Below are positions 11,303 through 23,781 of a stretch of DNA of 64,000 nt, piece by piece (positions within the stretch are counted from its first letter, which is position 1; each line of letters opens with the position of its first letter). Both the position numbers and the translations under genes were made by a program. The stretch is taken from NCBI RefSeq assembly GCF_002878395.1, contig NC_061118.1, forward strand, positions 86,006,521 through 86,070,520, in the 5' to 3' direction. The notes beneath the pieces were generated by a model. The model searched no databases. It worked only from the letters and a program-made list of their open reading frames with translations, and was not told the DNA's origin. The DNA is from Capsicum annuum. Its lineage: Eukaryota > Streptophyta > Magnoliopsida > Solanales > Solanaceae.

Positions 11303-14300
11303 TGTGGAAGGGTAAAAATAATCATTAGCAAAGCTAGACTAATTCTTTAGCAGCATTCGTAGGTCGCCCCACTCAGAAAGGTGCCACCACTAGTACCACC
11401 AGTGGATAATGTTAGAATCAAATTAATGCTCTCCAGACTTAACATGATCAAGAAAGTTCCCCTAATATGGTTACATGTACATTACAAGTTTTTATCTTCA
11501 TATAAATACATTGTTAGACCTTGGAGCTTTACTTTTTTTTGCAATTCCTTATATAATAGTAGAATTTGGTGTCAGTCTCAATATATTAGTAGAGCCTTTA
11601 TTAGTATCAACCCTAATAGGTGGTTCTATTATAGCCAGAAGGGCATACAGAAATTGCCCGATCATAATGTCTCAGAAAGTTACTTCAGTGGACCTTGTAG
11701 ATTTAGAAATTACTAATTTTGATGTTATTCTTTGCATAGATTGGCTTTACTTATTCTATGCCTTAGTTGATTGTCAAAATAGAATTGATTGATTCCCATT
11801 TTCTAATGAGCCCATTATTAAATGGAGGGGTAGGACTTCAATGCCTAAGGGTCAGTTTGTCTCCTATATTAAGGCAAGAAGGATGATATCTAAGAGATGT
11901 ATTTTCCATCTCGCTCGAGTCAAGGACTCAAACTCTAAAACTTTGAGTCATGAGTTAGTTCGAATAGTGAATGTGTTTCAAGAAGTGTTCCCTAAATATC
12001 TTCCCAGAGTTCCTCCAAAAAGGGAAATTTACTACATAATAGATCTCCTACAAGATACCCTCCCTATCTTGATTCCACCTAACATAATCGCTGCAGCTGA
12101 CCTTAAGGACTTAAAGGAGTAGTTGAAAGATCTCTTAGATAAGGGTTTATTAGTCCTAGAATTTCTCTATGGGGTACTCCAGTTCTCTTCGTGCACATGA
12201 AAAATTATTCCCTTCAAATATGCATCGATTACCATTAGTTTAAAAAAGTCAAAATCAAGAATAAGTATCCTCTCCCTAGAATTTATGACTTTTTTGACTA
12301 ACTCTAGGGTGCAAGCTATTTCTCTAAGATAGACCTCAGGTCCATCTATCATCAGTTGAGAGTCCATGAATGTGACATCCCAAAGACAACCTTCAGAACT
12401 TGATATAGTCACTTCAAATTTCTAGTTATGTCTTTGGGACTAATGAATTCTCCTACAAATTTTATGGACTTAATGAAGAGAGTATTCAAGTGTTACTTAT
12501 ACATGTTTGTCATATTCTTCATAGATGATATCCTTGTCTATTCCTGTAGTGAAAGTAATCATACAAACCATTCGAGGGTTGTATTGCGGACCCTTAAACA
12601 TCATTAATTATTCGCTAAGTTTAGCAAGTGCAAATTTAGGTTGAGATCAGTAGCTTTTCTTGGTCACATCATTTTTGGTGATGGCATCTGAGTTGAACCT
12701 CAAAAGACCAAAGTATTGAGAAACTGGCCTAGACCCTTCTCTCTATCAGATATTAAGAGTTTCCTGGGCTTAGTTGGTCACGAAAGATGGTTTATTAAAG
12801 GATTTTATTCTATTACTTCTCTCACATCTTGACTAACTCAAAAGAAATTCAAATTTTAGTGGTTTGATTCCGGTAAAATAGTTTTTCAGGAGTTGAAGAC
12901 TTGACTCACTTCCACTCCAGTTTTGACTTTACTAGAGGGTTTAGATGGGTTTGTAGTTTATTGTGATGCTTCTTGAGGTTGTCTTGGTTATGTATTGATA
13001 AAGAGAGGTAGTTTCATAGACTATGCCTCTAGACAACTTAAACCCTATGAGAAAAATTACCCGACCCATGACCTTGAGTTGGCAACAGTTGTGTTTGCCT
13101 TAAAGATTTGGAGGCATTATCTATTTGGGGTTCATGTTCACTTATTAATGGATCATAAGAGTTTACAGTATGTTTTCACTCAGAACGATCTAAATCTTCA
13201 TCAAAGAAGTTAGCTGGAATTGTTGAAGGACTATGATATGAATGTGATGTATCACTTGAGTAAGGCTAATATAGTGGCCGATACCTATAGTATATTATTT
13301 ATGGGAAGTGTTGTATGTGTAAAAATGGTAAGAAGGAGTTAGTCTATGAGGTTCATCATCATGCTAGATTAGGTGTTCGATTGGTTGATTCGACCGAGGT
13401 AGTATATGGGTCTAGAGTGTTTCAGAATCTTCATTGGTTGCTGAAATGAAAGAAAAACAAGACAGGGATCCTATTTTTGTCGAGTTGAAGGACACAGTTT
13501 GGGATCTGAAGTTTGAGGTTTTCTCCCAAAAGGGATATGGCATGTTTTTTTATCAAGGTAGGTTATGTGTTCCATGTGTTAATGGGTTGAGACAGCGAAT
13601 ATTGGCTAAAGTATATGGTGCGCAGTATTTTATCCACCCATGACCAATAAGATGTACAGTGATTTGTGAGAAATCTACTGGTGGTGTAGTATGAAGAGAG
13701 ATATTACAAAATTTATAGCCAAGTATTTGAATTGTCAACATATTGAGGTTGAGCACCAGAGGCCTAGTGGAAAGCTTCAGGATTTCACCATCCTCACATG
13801 GAAGTGGGAAGTTGTGGACATGGATTTTGTGGTGGGCTTACCTTGTATGTGTTGTCAACATGATTCAATTTAGGTCACTATAGATTGAATGACTAAGTCA
13901 TCTCATTTCTTACCAGTTCATACTTCATATTCTGCTGAGAATTATACTAAACTCTATCTCAGGGAATGGGTAAAGTTTCATGGCATTCCATTAACCATCA
14001 TTTCAGATATAGGTCCCTAGTTTACCTCTAACTTTTGAAAGGCTTTTCAGAAGGGTCTTGGTACCCAACTTTATCTCAGTACAACTTTTCATCCTCAGAT
14101 AGATGGTCAGGCAGAGAGGACTATCTAGTAATTCAAGGATATGTTGAGGGCTTGTGTTATCGACTTCAAGGATAGTTGGGATGACCACTTACTTTTGATT
14201 GAGTTTTCCTTCACCAAAAGCTATCACTCTAGTATTCAGATGGCTCCATGTGAAGCTCTTTATGAAAGGAGGAGTAGATCTCCTATTGGTTGGTTTGAAG

Positions 14301-14877
14301 TAGGTGAGGCTTCTTTGATAGGACCACATTTAGTGTATGAGACAATGGAGAAAGTTTAGTTGATCTGAGAAAGGCTTAAGATAGCCTAAAGTCATTAGAA
14401 ATCCTATACAGATCTAAGGAGAAGAGATCTTAAGTTTGACTTTGGTGCCTTGGTTTATTTGAAAGTTCCCCTGATGAAATGGGTGAAGAGATCCAGTAAG
14501 AAAGGGAAGATCAGTCCATGCTATGTTGGCCAATGTAGGATCTTAAACCGTTTTGGGAAGGTAGATTATGACTTAGAGTTGCTTGCAGATTTAGCATCAG
14601 TGTATCTGGTGTTTCATGTCTCTTTTCTAAATAAGTGTATTGGTGACTCAGCTTCTGTTGTTTCTTTAAATATTATGGGTATGAAAGATATCCTTTTCTA
14701 TGAAGAAGTCCCAGTTGAGATCCTTGAACATCAAATTTGTAGGTTGAGCAATAAATAAATCCGTTTGGTTAAGGTTCTGTGGAGAAATTAGTCTGTTAAG
14801 GGAGCTACTTAGGAAGCACAAGAAGATATGCATGCCAAGTATCCCTATCTTTTCTCTACAATTTCAAATTCAGCTTG
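11303..14877 (+). pseudogene. gag end and pol pseudogene of gypsy-2
   Basis: Protease (about 11490-11790): LLDLGALLFFAIPYI, then VDLVDLEITNFDVIL, with the DxG core changed to DLGAL. RT (about 12000-12840): the catalytic [10 protein letters not shown] is intact (Asp codons 12524 and 12527), but the upstream HQLNK block reads H-stop-FKK at 12238. RNase H (12950-13290): [21 protein letters not shown] and [10 protein letters not shown] are kept, while the first Asp block (VYCDAS) is followed by a stop. Integrase (about 13690-14360): VDMDFVVGLP and later blocks survive, but the second Asp block has a stop near 14020. The tail YEEVPVEILEHQ...VKVLWRN...YPYLFS ends at about 14877. Stops are mainly TAG and TAA. 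Confidence 0.9.
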
Positions 14878-15093
14878 AGGTAATGGTTTCTCTTAAATTG
14901 ATTCTCTTATCTTCTATCTTAGCTATCCAACCATCCCCTTGTCATAGCATGCATTCATGAATTTAGTTCAGTCCATGTGTCTTGTTTTGGGTTCAGTTAC
15001 TTAATCATGATTCAGTTCATAAGTATTCAGTGCATAATCAAGGTCTTCTTAATATCTCAGTACAGACTATTTCATTTGGGGACGAATGATCCC

Positions 15094-15104
15094 AAGGGGG
15101 AGAT
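15094..15104 (+). other. Polypurine tract of gypsy-2
   Basis: aagggggagat follows ggggacgaatgatccc and lies two bases before the LTR start at 15107. It has the same layout as the PPT of gypsy-1. Confidence 0.9.
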
Positions 15105-15106
15105 AT

Positions 15107-16295
15107 TGTAATACCTCGCAAAATCCTAAACATGTTTTAAGATATACGTCTTATGTTTGTAAGTCCCAAAGGCATTTTTTAACACAAAGTACAAGAGACT
15201 TAGACATTTTAAGACCCCAAGATTTTGAACATTTCATTTTTGGCCTTCCCGAGTTTGAAACATTGAATATGAGTTGAAACATGTTTAGGGATGTTAAAAG
15301 GGTTCTCTGAGAGAGTTTCAAAATTTTTGAAAGAGGTTCGATGAGATTTTGGACCACAGATATAATAAGCCTCTGCGATTTGGGCATTTTACGAAGGCTA
15401 GACCTCCGCAATACACGACGTGTCATGGAGGTTGGTCTCTACAATACATGCTGTGTCACGAAGGCTAGTACTCGTTAGTAGAGGAATGATACCCTCATCC
15501 TTTGAGACATCAGCCTTGTGTATCCTTATTATCAACTATGTGTTGGTACCCCTAGCAAGGTACCAGTACCCTTCAAACTAGGGTTACAAGTTAGACCCCA
15601 ATAGCTCAAATTGGGGCATGTCGATTGTAGTTAGCTCCCATAGTCTCAGATCAGTATTCAGACCATATTAGCTCAGGTTTGTGTGACCAAGTGTTTATTT
15701 TATTATTTATTCAGTTTATAGATTTTCTCATTTCAGGTTTTACTTGGTCTTGCATTCTTAGTACACATTATGCATTTATGACTGGTACTTATATGAATCT
15801 CAGTTGTCTCTATCTCACATACCAGAACATTTCATGTACTGATCGCATGCTCCCTTTTGTGCTATATTGATTTCAGAATATAGGTTCGGACGCTCTGTTC
15901 CCCGATCACCCTAAGTCAATCTAGTACCACTCAGTAGCAGTTGTGGTGAGCCCTCGTCCATCGAGGACAAGTTATTTGCAGTTATTTTCAGCACTTTCTT
16001 TATTTTAGTCGATCGGGGTTAGTTGGGAGTTTCTCCCATCAACTCCTCATGTTTTAGAGGCTTTTAGATATTCAGATATTCAGACTTCTTTATAGTTTTA
16101 TTAGTTGTTCAGACATGTTGGTATTTTTCTCAGTATTACATCTTACCAAAATTTAATCAGTTTAGCTTACACCCATGATATTTCATTATCATCTTATTCA
16201 ATGCTCATATTAGGTACAATATTATGGGTTAGCTTGGGGTCACTTATGGCCTTAAGCATCGTATAACGATAAGGGGGTAGCCTTATGTCGTGACA
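15107..16295 (+). repeat. 3' LTR of gypsy-2
   Basis: It opens TGTAATACCTCG and ends gtcgtgaca. Its second half (15540-16290) parallels the gypsy-1 LTR at 1100-1867: cccttcaaactagggttacaagttagacccc, then agctcccatagtctcag. At 1189 bases it is much shorter than its relatives. A CG-type module cluster remains at about 15365-15480. The next bases (aaaac) cannot be tested as a TSD because the left end of the element is gone. Confidence 0.85.
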
Positions 16296-18262
16296 AAAAC
16301 CATCACCTTCTGCCTACCCATATCATCCTTGACTTATATTAAGATAGGATCCAACACCTGCTTCTCTTTCACCTCAGTGCCAAGAAATGACTTCGCCACC
16401 TCTTGCTCAAACACACCACTATCCTCAAAATCTCAAAGACGAACTCCAAGATTATCCAAACGGTGGAAATCCTTCAACAAATCCCACTTCTCTTCATCCA
16501 CATGGGATAAAATTCCCATAGATAACCTGCTAAGAGCATCAGTAATCACGTTAGCCTTACCTGGATGATAGTGGAGACTCTTGTCATATTCCTTGAGCAA
16601 CTAAAGCCATCAACTTTGCCTGAGGTTCAATGACTTCTGGGTGAATACATATTTCAAGCTCTTATGATTTGAATAAATGTCAATATGGACCAATATAGAT
16701 AATGTCTCCAAATCTTCAGTGCAAACACCACAGCCAATAACTCCAAATCATGAGTTGGATAATTCCTCTCATGAACTTTCAACTACCTATAGGCAGACGC
16801 TACCACCTTGCCATGCTGCATTAATACACAACCAAGTCTCATACGGGATGCATCACAAAAATCAATTAGCAGGCATCAACCACTGAAACTTCACCTTCTT
16901 TTAAGTCAACTTAGTCAAAGGTGCAGAAATCAATGAAAATCTCTCCACAAACCTCCTATAACAACTAGCTAAACTAAAAAGCTCTGAATATCAGTTCATG
17001 TCTTAGGTTTAGGCCACTTCTTAACCACCGTAACTTTCTGTGGATCCCCTATGATCCCTTCACTAGAAAAAGAATGACCTAGAAAAGTAACAATATTAAA
17101 CGAAAATCCTCACTTTGAAAACACAGCATACAATTGTTGATCCTTTAAGATATGCAACATAATATGGAAGTGATTGCATGATACACCTCTCTCTTCGAAT
17201 ATACCAAAATATCATCTATAAACACAATCACGAAAAAATCCAAAAACTGATTGAATACCCAGTTCATGAGATCTATAAATGCAGTTGGGGAATTGGTCAA
17301 CCCAAAACACATGACCAAGAACTCATAATGTCCATATCAGGTACGGAAGCCAGTCTTAGGGATATCCTCCTCCCTAATATTTAACTTGTGAAAACCTGAT
17401 CGAAGGTTAATCTTAGAAAAACACTTAGCACCCTAGAGTTTGTCGAATAGGTCATCAATCCTAGGAAGAGGGTATTTATTATTCACCATCGCCTTATTCA
17501 ATTAGCGGTAATCTATACACATCTGAAGAGAACAATCCTTCTTATACATGAAAAGAATGGTAAAACCCCACGGAGACACACTAAGGCGGATAAAACCCTT
17601 CTCAAGGAGATCTTTCAACTGCTCCTTAAGTTTCTTTAACTCAGTTGTAACCACTCTATAAGGAGGGATAGAGATAGGATGAGTGTTCGAAAAAAGATCA
17701 ATCCCCAACACAATTTCCCTATCGGGGGGGACACTAGTAATATCATCAGGGAAAACCTCAGGAAATTCACTTACCACAATAATGGATTATAAAGAAGGAC
17801 CCTCCAAGTTAGAATCTTTAACCCGGTCTAAATGATAAAGACACCCCATGAAAATCAATTTCTGGCCTCTAAGTTATGATATGAACCTTCGCTTAGGCAA
17901 TAGAGAACTCCCTTCCCCCTCAATAACCAGCTCATTAGGGAATTTAAAATGACCTTACGGGTCCAACACTCTAAAGAGGCATAGCAAGAATGGAACTAAT
18001 ACATCCCCAGGATGACATCAAAATCTTGCATGTCTAATTCAATCAAATCCACCAAAGTTTTCCTATCTCCCAAAGATACCACAAAACCCTTATAGAACCT
18101 TCTAGCAACCATCGAATCACCCACTAAGGTATAAATAGAAAAGGGGTCCAAAATACACTCAGGACCAAAACCAAAATGCACAGCCACAAATGGGGATACA
18201 TAAGAAAGTGTAGACCCCAGATCAAGTAAATAGTACACATCACAAAAGAAGAGTTTTAACAT
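16296..18262 (-). pseudogene. pol pseudogene of gypsy-B (PR-RT-RH, truncated before integrase)
   Basis: Protease (18262 to about 17990): YYLLDLGSTLSYVSP with a DxG core, then VDLIELDMQDFDVILGM. RT (about 17790-17000): FIRLSVSPWGFTILF, then DYR-stop-LNK (the expected Gln codon is TAA), [25 protein letters not shown] and an intact [13 protein letters not shown] box (Asp codons at 17211-17216). RNase H (about 16900-16600): NYPTHDLEL and DASRMRLGCVLMQHGKV are readable. The spacer ends at the gypsy-2 junction. The spacer wording (DPILI-like, KV.L) matches gypsy-C at 26430-26500, which confirms the position of the break. Confidence 0.88.
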
Positions 18263-18349
18263 ACCAGTGACAACATTAGGAGATGCCTCAAACTCTTGAT
18301 GGGTAGCAAAAGAGTAAATTTAATTCCGACCAGTGCTAGTACTAGAACT

Positions 18350-19534
18350 GGCACCTCTTGGAGTAGGATCTGATGATGTGGCAAGTAGAACCCTATTATC
18401 CCCTATAGCGACCTTTCCCCCAGGGAAATACTTCAGCATATGTCCCAGTTAGCCACAACTAAAACACTGATTCCTTCCCTCATCATAGAAACCACGATAC
18501 AACTGACCATAAAGTCTATAAGAAAGATATGATGGAGCTGACTTGGCCCCATTGGCCTGAGATTGGGAATCCAAACCATCACCACTCTAAAAACAATGAT
18601 CTCCAGAGGGATTCTAATAAAGGGCAATAGCCATCGAATAGGAACTAGAGTTGCCATACCTCTTCTTAGACCACTTCACAATATCTCTACCACTTTGCTG
18701 CTGAACTCCACCCTTATTCGAATACCAAAACTTCTTACTCTGCCTCTTCCCTACGAGGCTTGCATTGTATTTTCCACTTTAACATATTGCATATAGACCA
18801 CCTATCGAGAGATATTCATATTCTTATTCTACAGAGTAGCCTTGTATTCCAATACCAAGTCATGGGACAATCTAGAAAAAATTTCCTCATCCAAGCTCTG
18901 ATAGAGGACACTAATTTTTGAGCACAATGTGATAAATGGTGAAACTTCAAGGGGTATTCCTTTAATTTTATCCTATCATGCTTCAAATTCCTAAACTCCT
19001 CAGCCTTCGACTCCCTCAACTCCTGAGGAAAGAAGCGATACAAAAGGCACTAGAGAAATCATGCCACAAAGTAAACTCAGTAGTATCACCCCAAAGCTGC
19101 TCCCACTCTTTATACCATTGGTATGCTATATCCTTTAAATGATAAGAAACGAATTCCACACCCTCTATATCAATATCATGCATAACACAGAAGATTTTCT
19201 CTATCTCATCTATGTAACCTTGAGAATCCTCCTTAACCCTAGTACCACTGAAATTTGGAGGGCTTAACCTCATAAACTTGCCAACTCTAGTAGACTCAGA
19301 TAAACTCCCAGCAATACCAGCAGAACCCATCTGATGTGATTAAGATGTCACCAACTGGGTCAATGAATGAATGGATTAGTGGAACTCAGCATTAATAATA
19401 GCTCCCTGAGGTAGCAGAGTATGAGTACCACTAGTTGAAGAAGGATCAGTAGAGACAGATAGAACTCCACAGCGGCAATCAGAAGTTGTGACCCTAGACC
19501 GAGTCTATACCCCATAAGGTTGACGAGGCAAGAT
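18350..19534 (-). pseudogene. gag pseudogene of gypsy-B
   Basis: The coding start is inferred at 19534, where the expected ATG of an MPPRQPYG-like start reads ATC, so the initiator appears lost. The capsid domain is well preserved: VGKFMRLSPPNFSGT, DSQGYIDEIEKIFCVM, VSYHLKDIAYQWYKEWE, then, after a frameshift near 19020, FPQELRESKAEEFRNL and KEYPLKFHHLS. A zinc-knuckle region lies at about 18430-18480. A stop interrupts the N-terminal part (GV-stop-TRSRVTTS). Protease follows directly downstream. Confidence 0.85.
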
Positions 19535-19721
19535 TTAAAATGCTAATAACCAGGAGTTAGGGAAATCTAAGAGCTTAGACTCTATATCCCAAAAATAAGA
19601 CAACAAGAAAGGGAAACATTGTTAAATGCCCCATAGCCTCTCTCATATAAGTGTGGTGTGCTAAAAACATATAAAAGAGACTCTACTTGATAGAGCTTTG
19701 TAGATACCCAATTGACCATGA

Positions 19722-19743
19722 ACTTGGGCTCTGATAAGAACTT
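19722..19743 (-). other. Primer-binding site of gypsy-B
   Basis: On the + strand, acttgggctctgataagaac lies just before the LTR start at 19744. Its reverse complement resembles TTGGTATCAGAGCCCAAG, the tRNA-Met type. It fixes the element's orientation as minus. Confidence 0.8.
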
Positions 19744-21544
19744 TGCCATGGCTCAACCAGGTCCTAGCAATGATGGGCATCTCAAGTCCACCATAGACCA
19801 GAGACCACCCACTTAGCCTAACCCAATAGAGTCAAGTACACCTAATAGTAGATGAGTCGTAACATTAAACAAGATATGATTAGAAAACTCGAAGAATCTA
19901 TAATAGACCAATGTCTAACAACCACCAAATAATAATTAGTACCGATAACCAACCATAATACCCATATCCACATTATATCCTACAAAACCTCTAACATAAC
20001 CAAAGATAGTCTGGCCGAGACATGCCCACGACCATAGCCAAATACAAATCGAAAAAAGATTTAATACATAATGAAACATAAAACATGAAAAGGGCTCTTC
20101 TAAAAGATGGAAGCTCACCACTTCAATCTAACTCATGAGTTGTTCCCCGATCTCCTAGTGACTGTACAGGAGGAGTAGATGTATATACAGTCCTTGTATA
20201 GCCTGGTGATACAGCATCTGAAGATGGTTAGCAGTTGGAGCGCTAGTATGTAACTCACAGATATAGGATAAAATAATACCATAAACCATAATACATAAAT
20301 AATTAAAACTAGTGCACAACATCATATATAATACATATATATGTCACATGTCGAGAAAGGGAACAATTCTTAGCATTTACCTTTAAGCCTTAACCTAGAT
20401 TGTGTATCTTGACTATCCTAAACCGGCACCCATAAGCTATATGGGTTCAGCTCTCCCTCCAGTAAGGGCCCTAGTGTGTGATAGTCGTATGAACTGGAAA
20501 AAATATGAGGAAAAGTTAGAGCCATCAAGACAACTAGCCATCCAAAAATATATATCAAGTATGACTCATGCACACGGCCATCAAGACCAAACCTCACATC
20601 TGCAAACGTGAGTTTCAAGTATTAGTCCCTCTCCAGGATATCCACCTTCAGGGCTTTGCTACACAACCCCTTTTAATCCCATATTAATACTTTAATAAAT
20701 AACCTAACCAATGTATTAAGGAGTTAATCATTAACGTATTATTAAGTGGTATCATCATACCGACTATAACTTGCAAGTAATTTCATTAGCAAACCCTTTG
20801 GAGATTCCTTCGTACCTCTGACTCAATTATTTAAATCCACTTGGGGGATCTCGCTACACCCCATAAGGTTTTAAAAACCACCCTTAACAATTTTCCATTT
20901 ATGCAATACATTAGTTTAATGAAATAAGTCAAGCCAAATGATATTTCATATTCCAAAATCAATTAAGCAAATGGGTTGGGGTTATTATCAAATTCCATAG
21001 CAAAACCAATTATTTGGGGAATTCATTGAATTTATAATTCCTATACACCCCAATGAGTGTATAAACCAATAATTCATGCATAATAAGTCAATAGAATTCA
21101 TGGAAAAATATTCAAATAATTTATATCCAAAATTCTCAACCCATAGCTCAAAACCATGAATAATAAACCAATTTTCATACCATTAAGAAAATACAAGTAT
21201 AGGGAAGGAGGTACATCCCTTAGACATACAATAAATTGAAATTAATTCAAAGCTTGAAAATCGAAAGATGAACGTACGATAAATACCTTGGGCACTCTTG
21301 GGGTTTTGAGTCTGAGAGTGGATTGGGCATTTTTAATCTCTTAAAACTAAAGGAATAGGCCATACAATGCTTAAGGGTCATACATCAGTTAAAGGACCCC
21401 AATACCCCTATCCCAAATAAATAAAATAAAACTGCATGGATATTACATAGGGGCATGGCATGGACCTTATCATAGAGGCTAACTTTTGTGCCACGGACCT
21501 AATGCGGAGATTATCCTCCGTGTAACGGATCCTATCGTAGATAT
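19744..21544 (-). repeat. 5' LTR of gypsy-B, main piece
   Basis: On the + strand the LTR begins TGCCATGGCTC (TGTCATGACCC in relatives) next to the PBS and runs to 21544. There it is cut by gypsy-C. The missing end (50100-50298) resumes in the same style, with a second cluster of 'gagattatcctcc' CG-type modules, and ends ggggtgttaca. Together the pieces make about 2.0 kb. The element's promoter would lie near the right-hand end of this LTR. Confidence 0.85.
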
Positions 21545-23761
21545 TGTCATGACCCAAAATAGGACCTGGACATGACAGGCATCTCCAATCTACCATGGAT
21601 CAGAGACCATCCCCATAAACTATCTAAACACCATACACCTCCCAATAATGGCTGAATTCAGAACATATAGCAAGATAGCACAAGGTAAGTTCAACGAATA
21701 AAAAATATGTCTATAAATTATAATCGGCAATTTACAACACACATCCAACTAACATCACTCAAGTCTACAGTAATCCAACAAAGCCTCTATTCAAAAAGAA
21801 CCAAAATCTAGTCTTGGTCAGGACATATCCTCAACTCTGACAACGACAATGATAATGTTAATGATAACAAAAATTATTAACTCAAATCTAAGTATGAAAA
21901 CAAATAAAATGCCTAAACCTTCCAAAGAATAGATGCTCACCACTTCATCACAATGAATCGATAATCCAATTTGATCCACCTAACTCTACGATGGAAAAGT
22001 AAAGGTATCTCTAATGCCTACATCATGTGGGGATACAGTATCCGGGGATGGTTTGTGGGGTACGCACTAATATGTGACTTAGGAATAAGGATAACATAAT
22101 ACGGTGATCAACAGTTCAAAATCATTTAGATCTAATGCACATAATCAAATACATATAAATATATATATATATATATCACCTGCCGGGTAGGAAATAAGGC
22201 TTAACATGCACTTTAAAACTTTTGCCTGAATTGTGTTGCTAAATTTTCATAACATAAGAAGGCACCCACAGGCTATATGGGCCCAGCTATCCCCTTGCTG
22301 GAAGGGCCCCAGTGCATGTAACCGCACAAACCTGAGGATGCACATATGCACCATGGGTGAATCAAACCACCCGGCATAACAAGGTGACTTAAGAACCCAA
22401 TCACATGATATAATATAGGGGACTCAAGCCTCTTATTCATATAATATGGGGAACTCAAACCACTCGGTCATTTAGAACCCTACGTCAGCAATCGTGATTT
22501 CCAGTATTAGTCCCTCGAGGACCTCTACATTCATGACTCTTCTGCATAATCCTCTTTTAAGCCCAATTAAAAAATTCATCACACATTTTCATTAAAAGAA
22601 CGACATTATACAATAAGGCACACATTGTTGGTATCATCATACCAACTACACTTAAAAGGTAACACCAATATGCCAAACCAATTATCATCAATTAGGGGAA
22701 ATTCACAACACTATTAGTTAAATTATATATTAGCTTAGGGAATTACATAACCCCATAAGGTTTAATTCAAAATCCTTATGCTTTATTAGCTTTCACATTA
22801 TTCAATAGTTTAAGAGTAGTTCAATGTACATCCTTTTCATATTCAAAACCAATTTTACTATTTAGGGTTAAAATGATTATCACTTCAAAAGTCACTTGTT
22901 GGGGTAAATCATAATCTTGTCATTTATTCACCCTACCCATGCATCCCACAAGTTCAAAACCTTAATTACAGCATGAAAAAACATTTTTAAATCAAGAGAA
23001 ATATTATTCAACAACAAGCATTCAAAAATCCTCAAATCATGTTTCAAAACCATCATTAATACCATATGAACAACACTTTAAAACATATGCTTTTAGCAAA
23101 TTAGCAATTAAGAAAGAGTAAAATGCCTGAAATAGCAAGTTTCATAGAAGAAATTCAACCCTTGAGCCCTTGTACAACTTACTTATTAGAAACCCTAAGT
23201 ATCTTGCTTTAGGGGATTTAGAGAGAATAAAGAGAGTCTTTGATGAGTTAAACTGTGGAAAAAATGCCCCAAAGGTGTTTTATGAGCATGGGGTCAAAGC
23301 GGTTAAAGAGGAAAATGTCCAAATTGCCCTCAACTTAAAAGCTAGAAAAGTACTGCCATAGACTACGGGTCACACGGCGACTCATAAAAACACTTTATGA
23401 ATCGTCAACATAAGTCATAACCAAGGCAATGTCAGGGGGCACCCTTACTATTGACCCTACGACTTTATCATATGATTCATATCATGATCATATGACTCAT
23501 AGGGTCCAAGTCGTATCCAAGACAAAATCACTACAGCCTTACACTGGTCACCCTACGATTTGCGCCCAATAATTCATAACGAGTCCTCACAACTCATAAT
23601 GTTCCACTCATAGTTAGAGTATAACTTAGCCCCATACACATTATTTAGGCTAGTCATAAGGACACGTCAAGACTCCTTACGACTTATAAAAAGGAGTCAT
23701 AGTAAGGGCAGTAAGGATAAAATTTGAGAAATTTTCAAGAACCAAATTTTGGGGTGTTACA
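21545..23761 (-). repeat. 3' LTR of gypsy-C
   Basis: On the + strand it runs from TGTCATGACCC to ttttggggtgttaca. An AT microsatellite lies at about 22150-22177. Near the right end (23355-23705) are repeated gactcat/tacgact modules. The PPT follows directly. Confidence 0.92.
22159..22176. repeat. (AT)n microsatellite in the gypsy-C LTR
   Basis: This is the longest pure AT run among the homologous LTR positions in the window. The partner LTR has only short tatacatatata runs near 48500. Confidence 0.8.
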
Positions 23762-23776
23762 TTCCCCCCCTCCCCC
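23762..23776 (-). other. Polypurine tract of gypsy-C
   Basis: The + strand shows ttccccccctccccc directly after the LTR end; its reverse complement is a pure run of G and A. Downstream context on the minus strand (cattcgaggaagaatgatcc, at about 24963-24985) is separated from it by the solo LTR H. Confidence 0.9.
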
Positions 23777-23781
23777 AGGGT

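Larger units (their letters stand above)
11300..16295 (+). mobile_element. Gypsy-2: 5'-truncated chromovirus
   Basis: Only the end of gag, the whole pol, the PPT and the 3' LTR remain. The 5' LTR, PBS and about 1 kb of gag are missing, and the element instead abuts the end of a minus-strand LTR at 11299. At the right edge (16295/16296) it is inserted in the RNaseH-integrase spacer of gypsy-B. The missing left end together with the missing integrase of gypsy-B suggests one deletion that removed both. pol is close to that of gypsy-1: the same PPT context and parallel protease and RT wording show the two belong to one lineage. Confidence 0.85.

Noticed and set aside
9045..21544. Pairing the LTR at 9045-11299 firmly with that at 19744 as two ends of gypsy-B
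   Set aside because: Bodies match, but the U3 module classes differ and no TSD supports it. It is kept as a possibility only.
23170..23361. 63-aa + strand frame with a mixed, protein-like composition
   Set aside because: It sits in the gypsy-C LTR antisense to the element, and the partner LTR breaks the frame.
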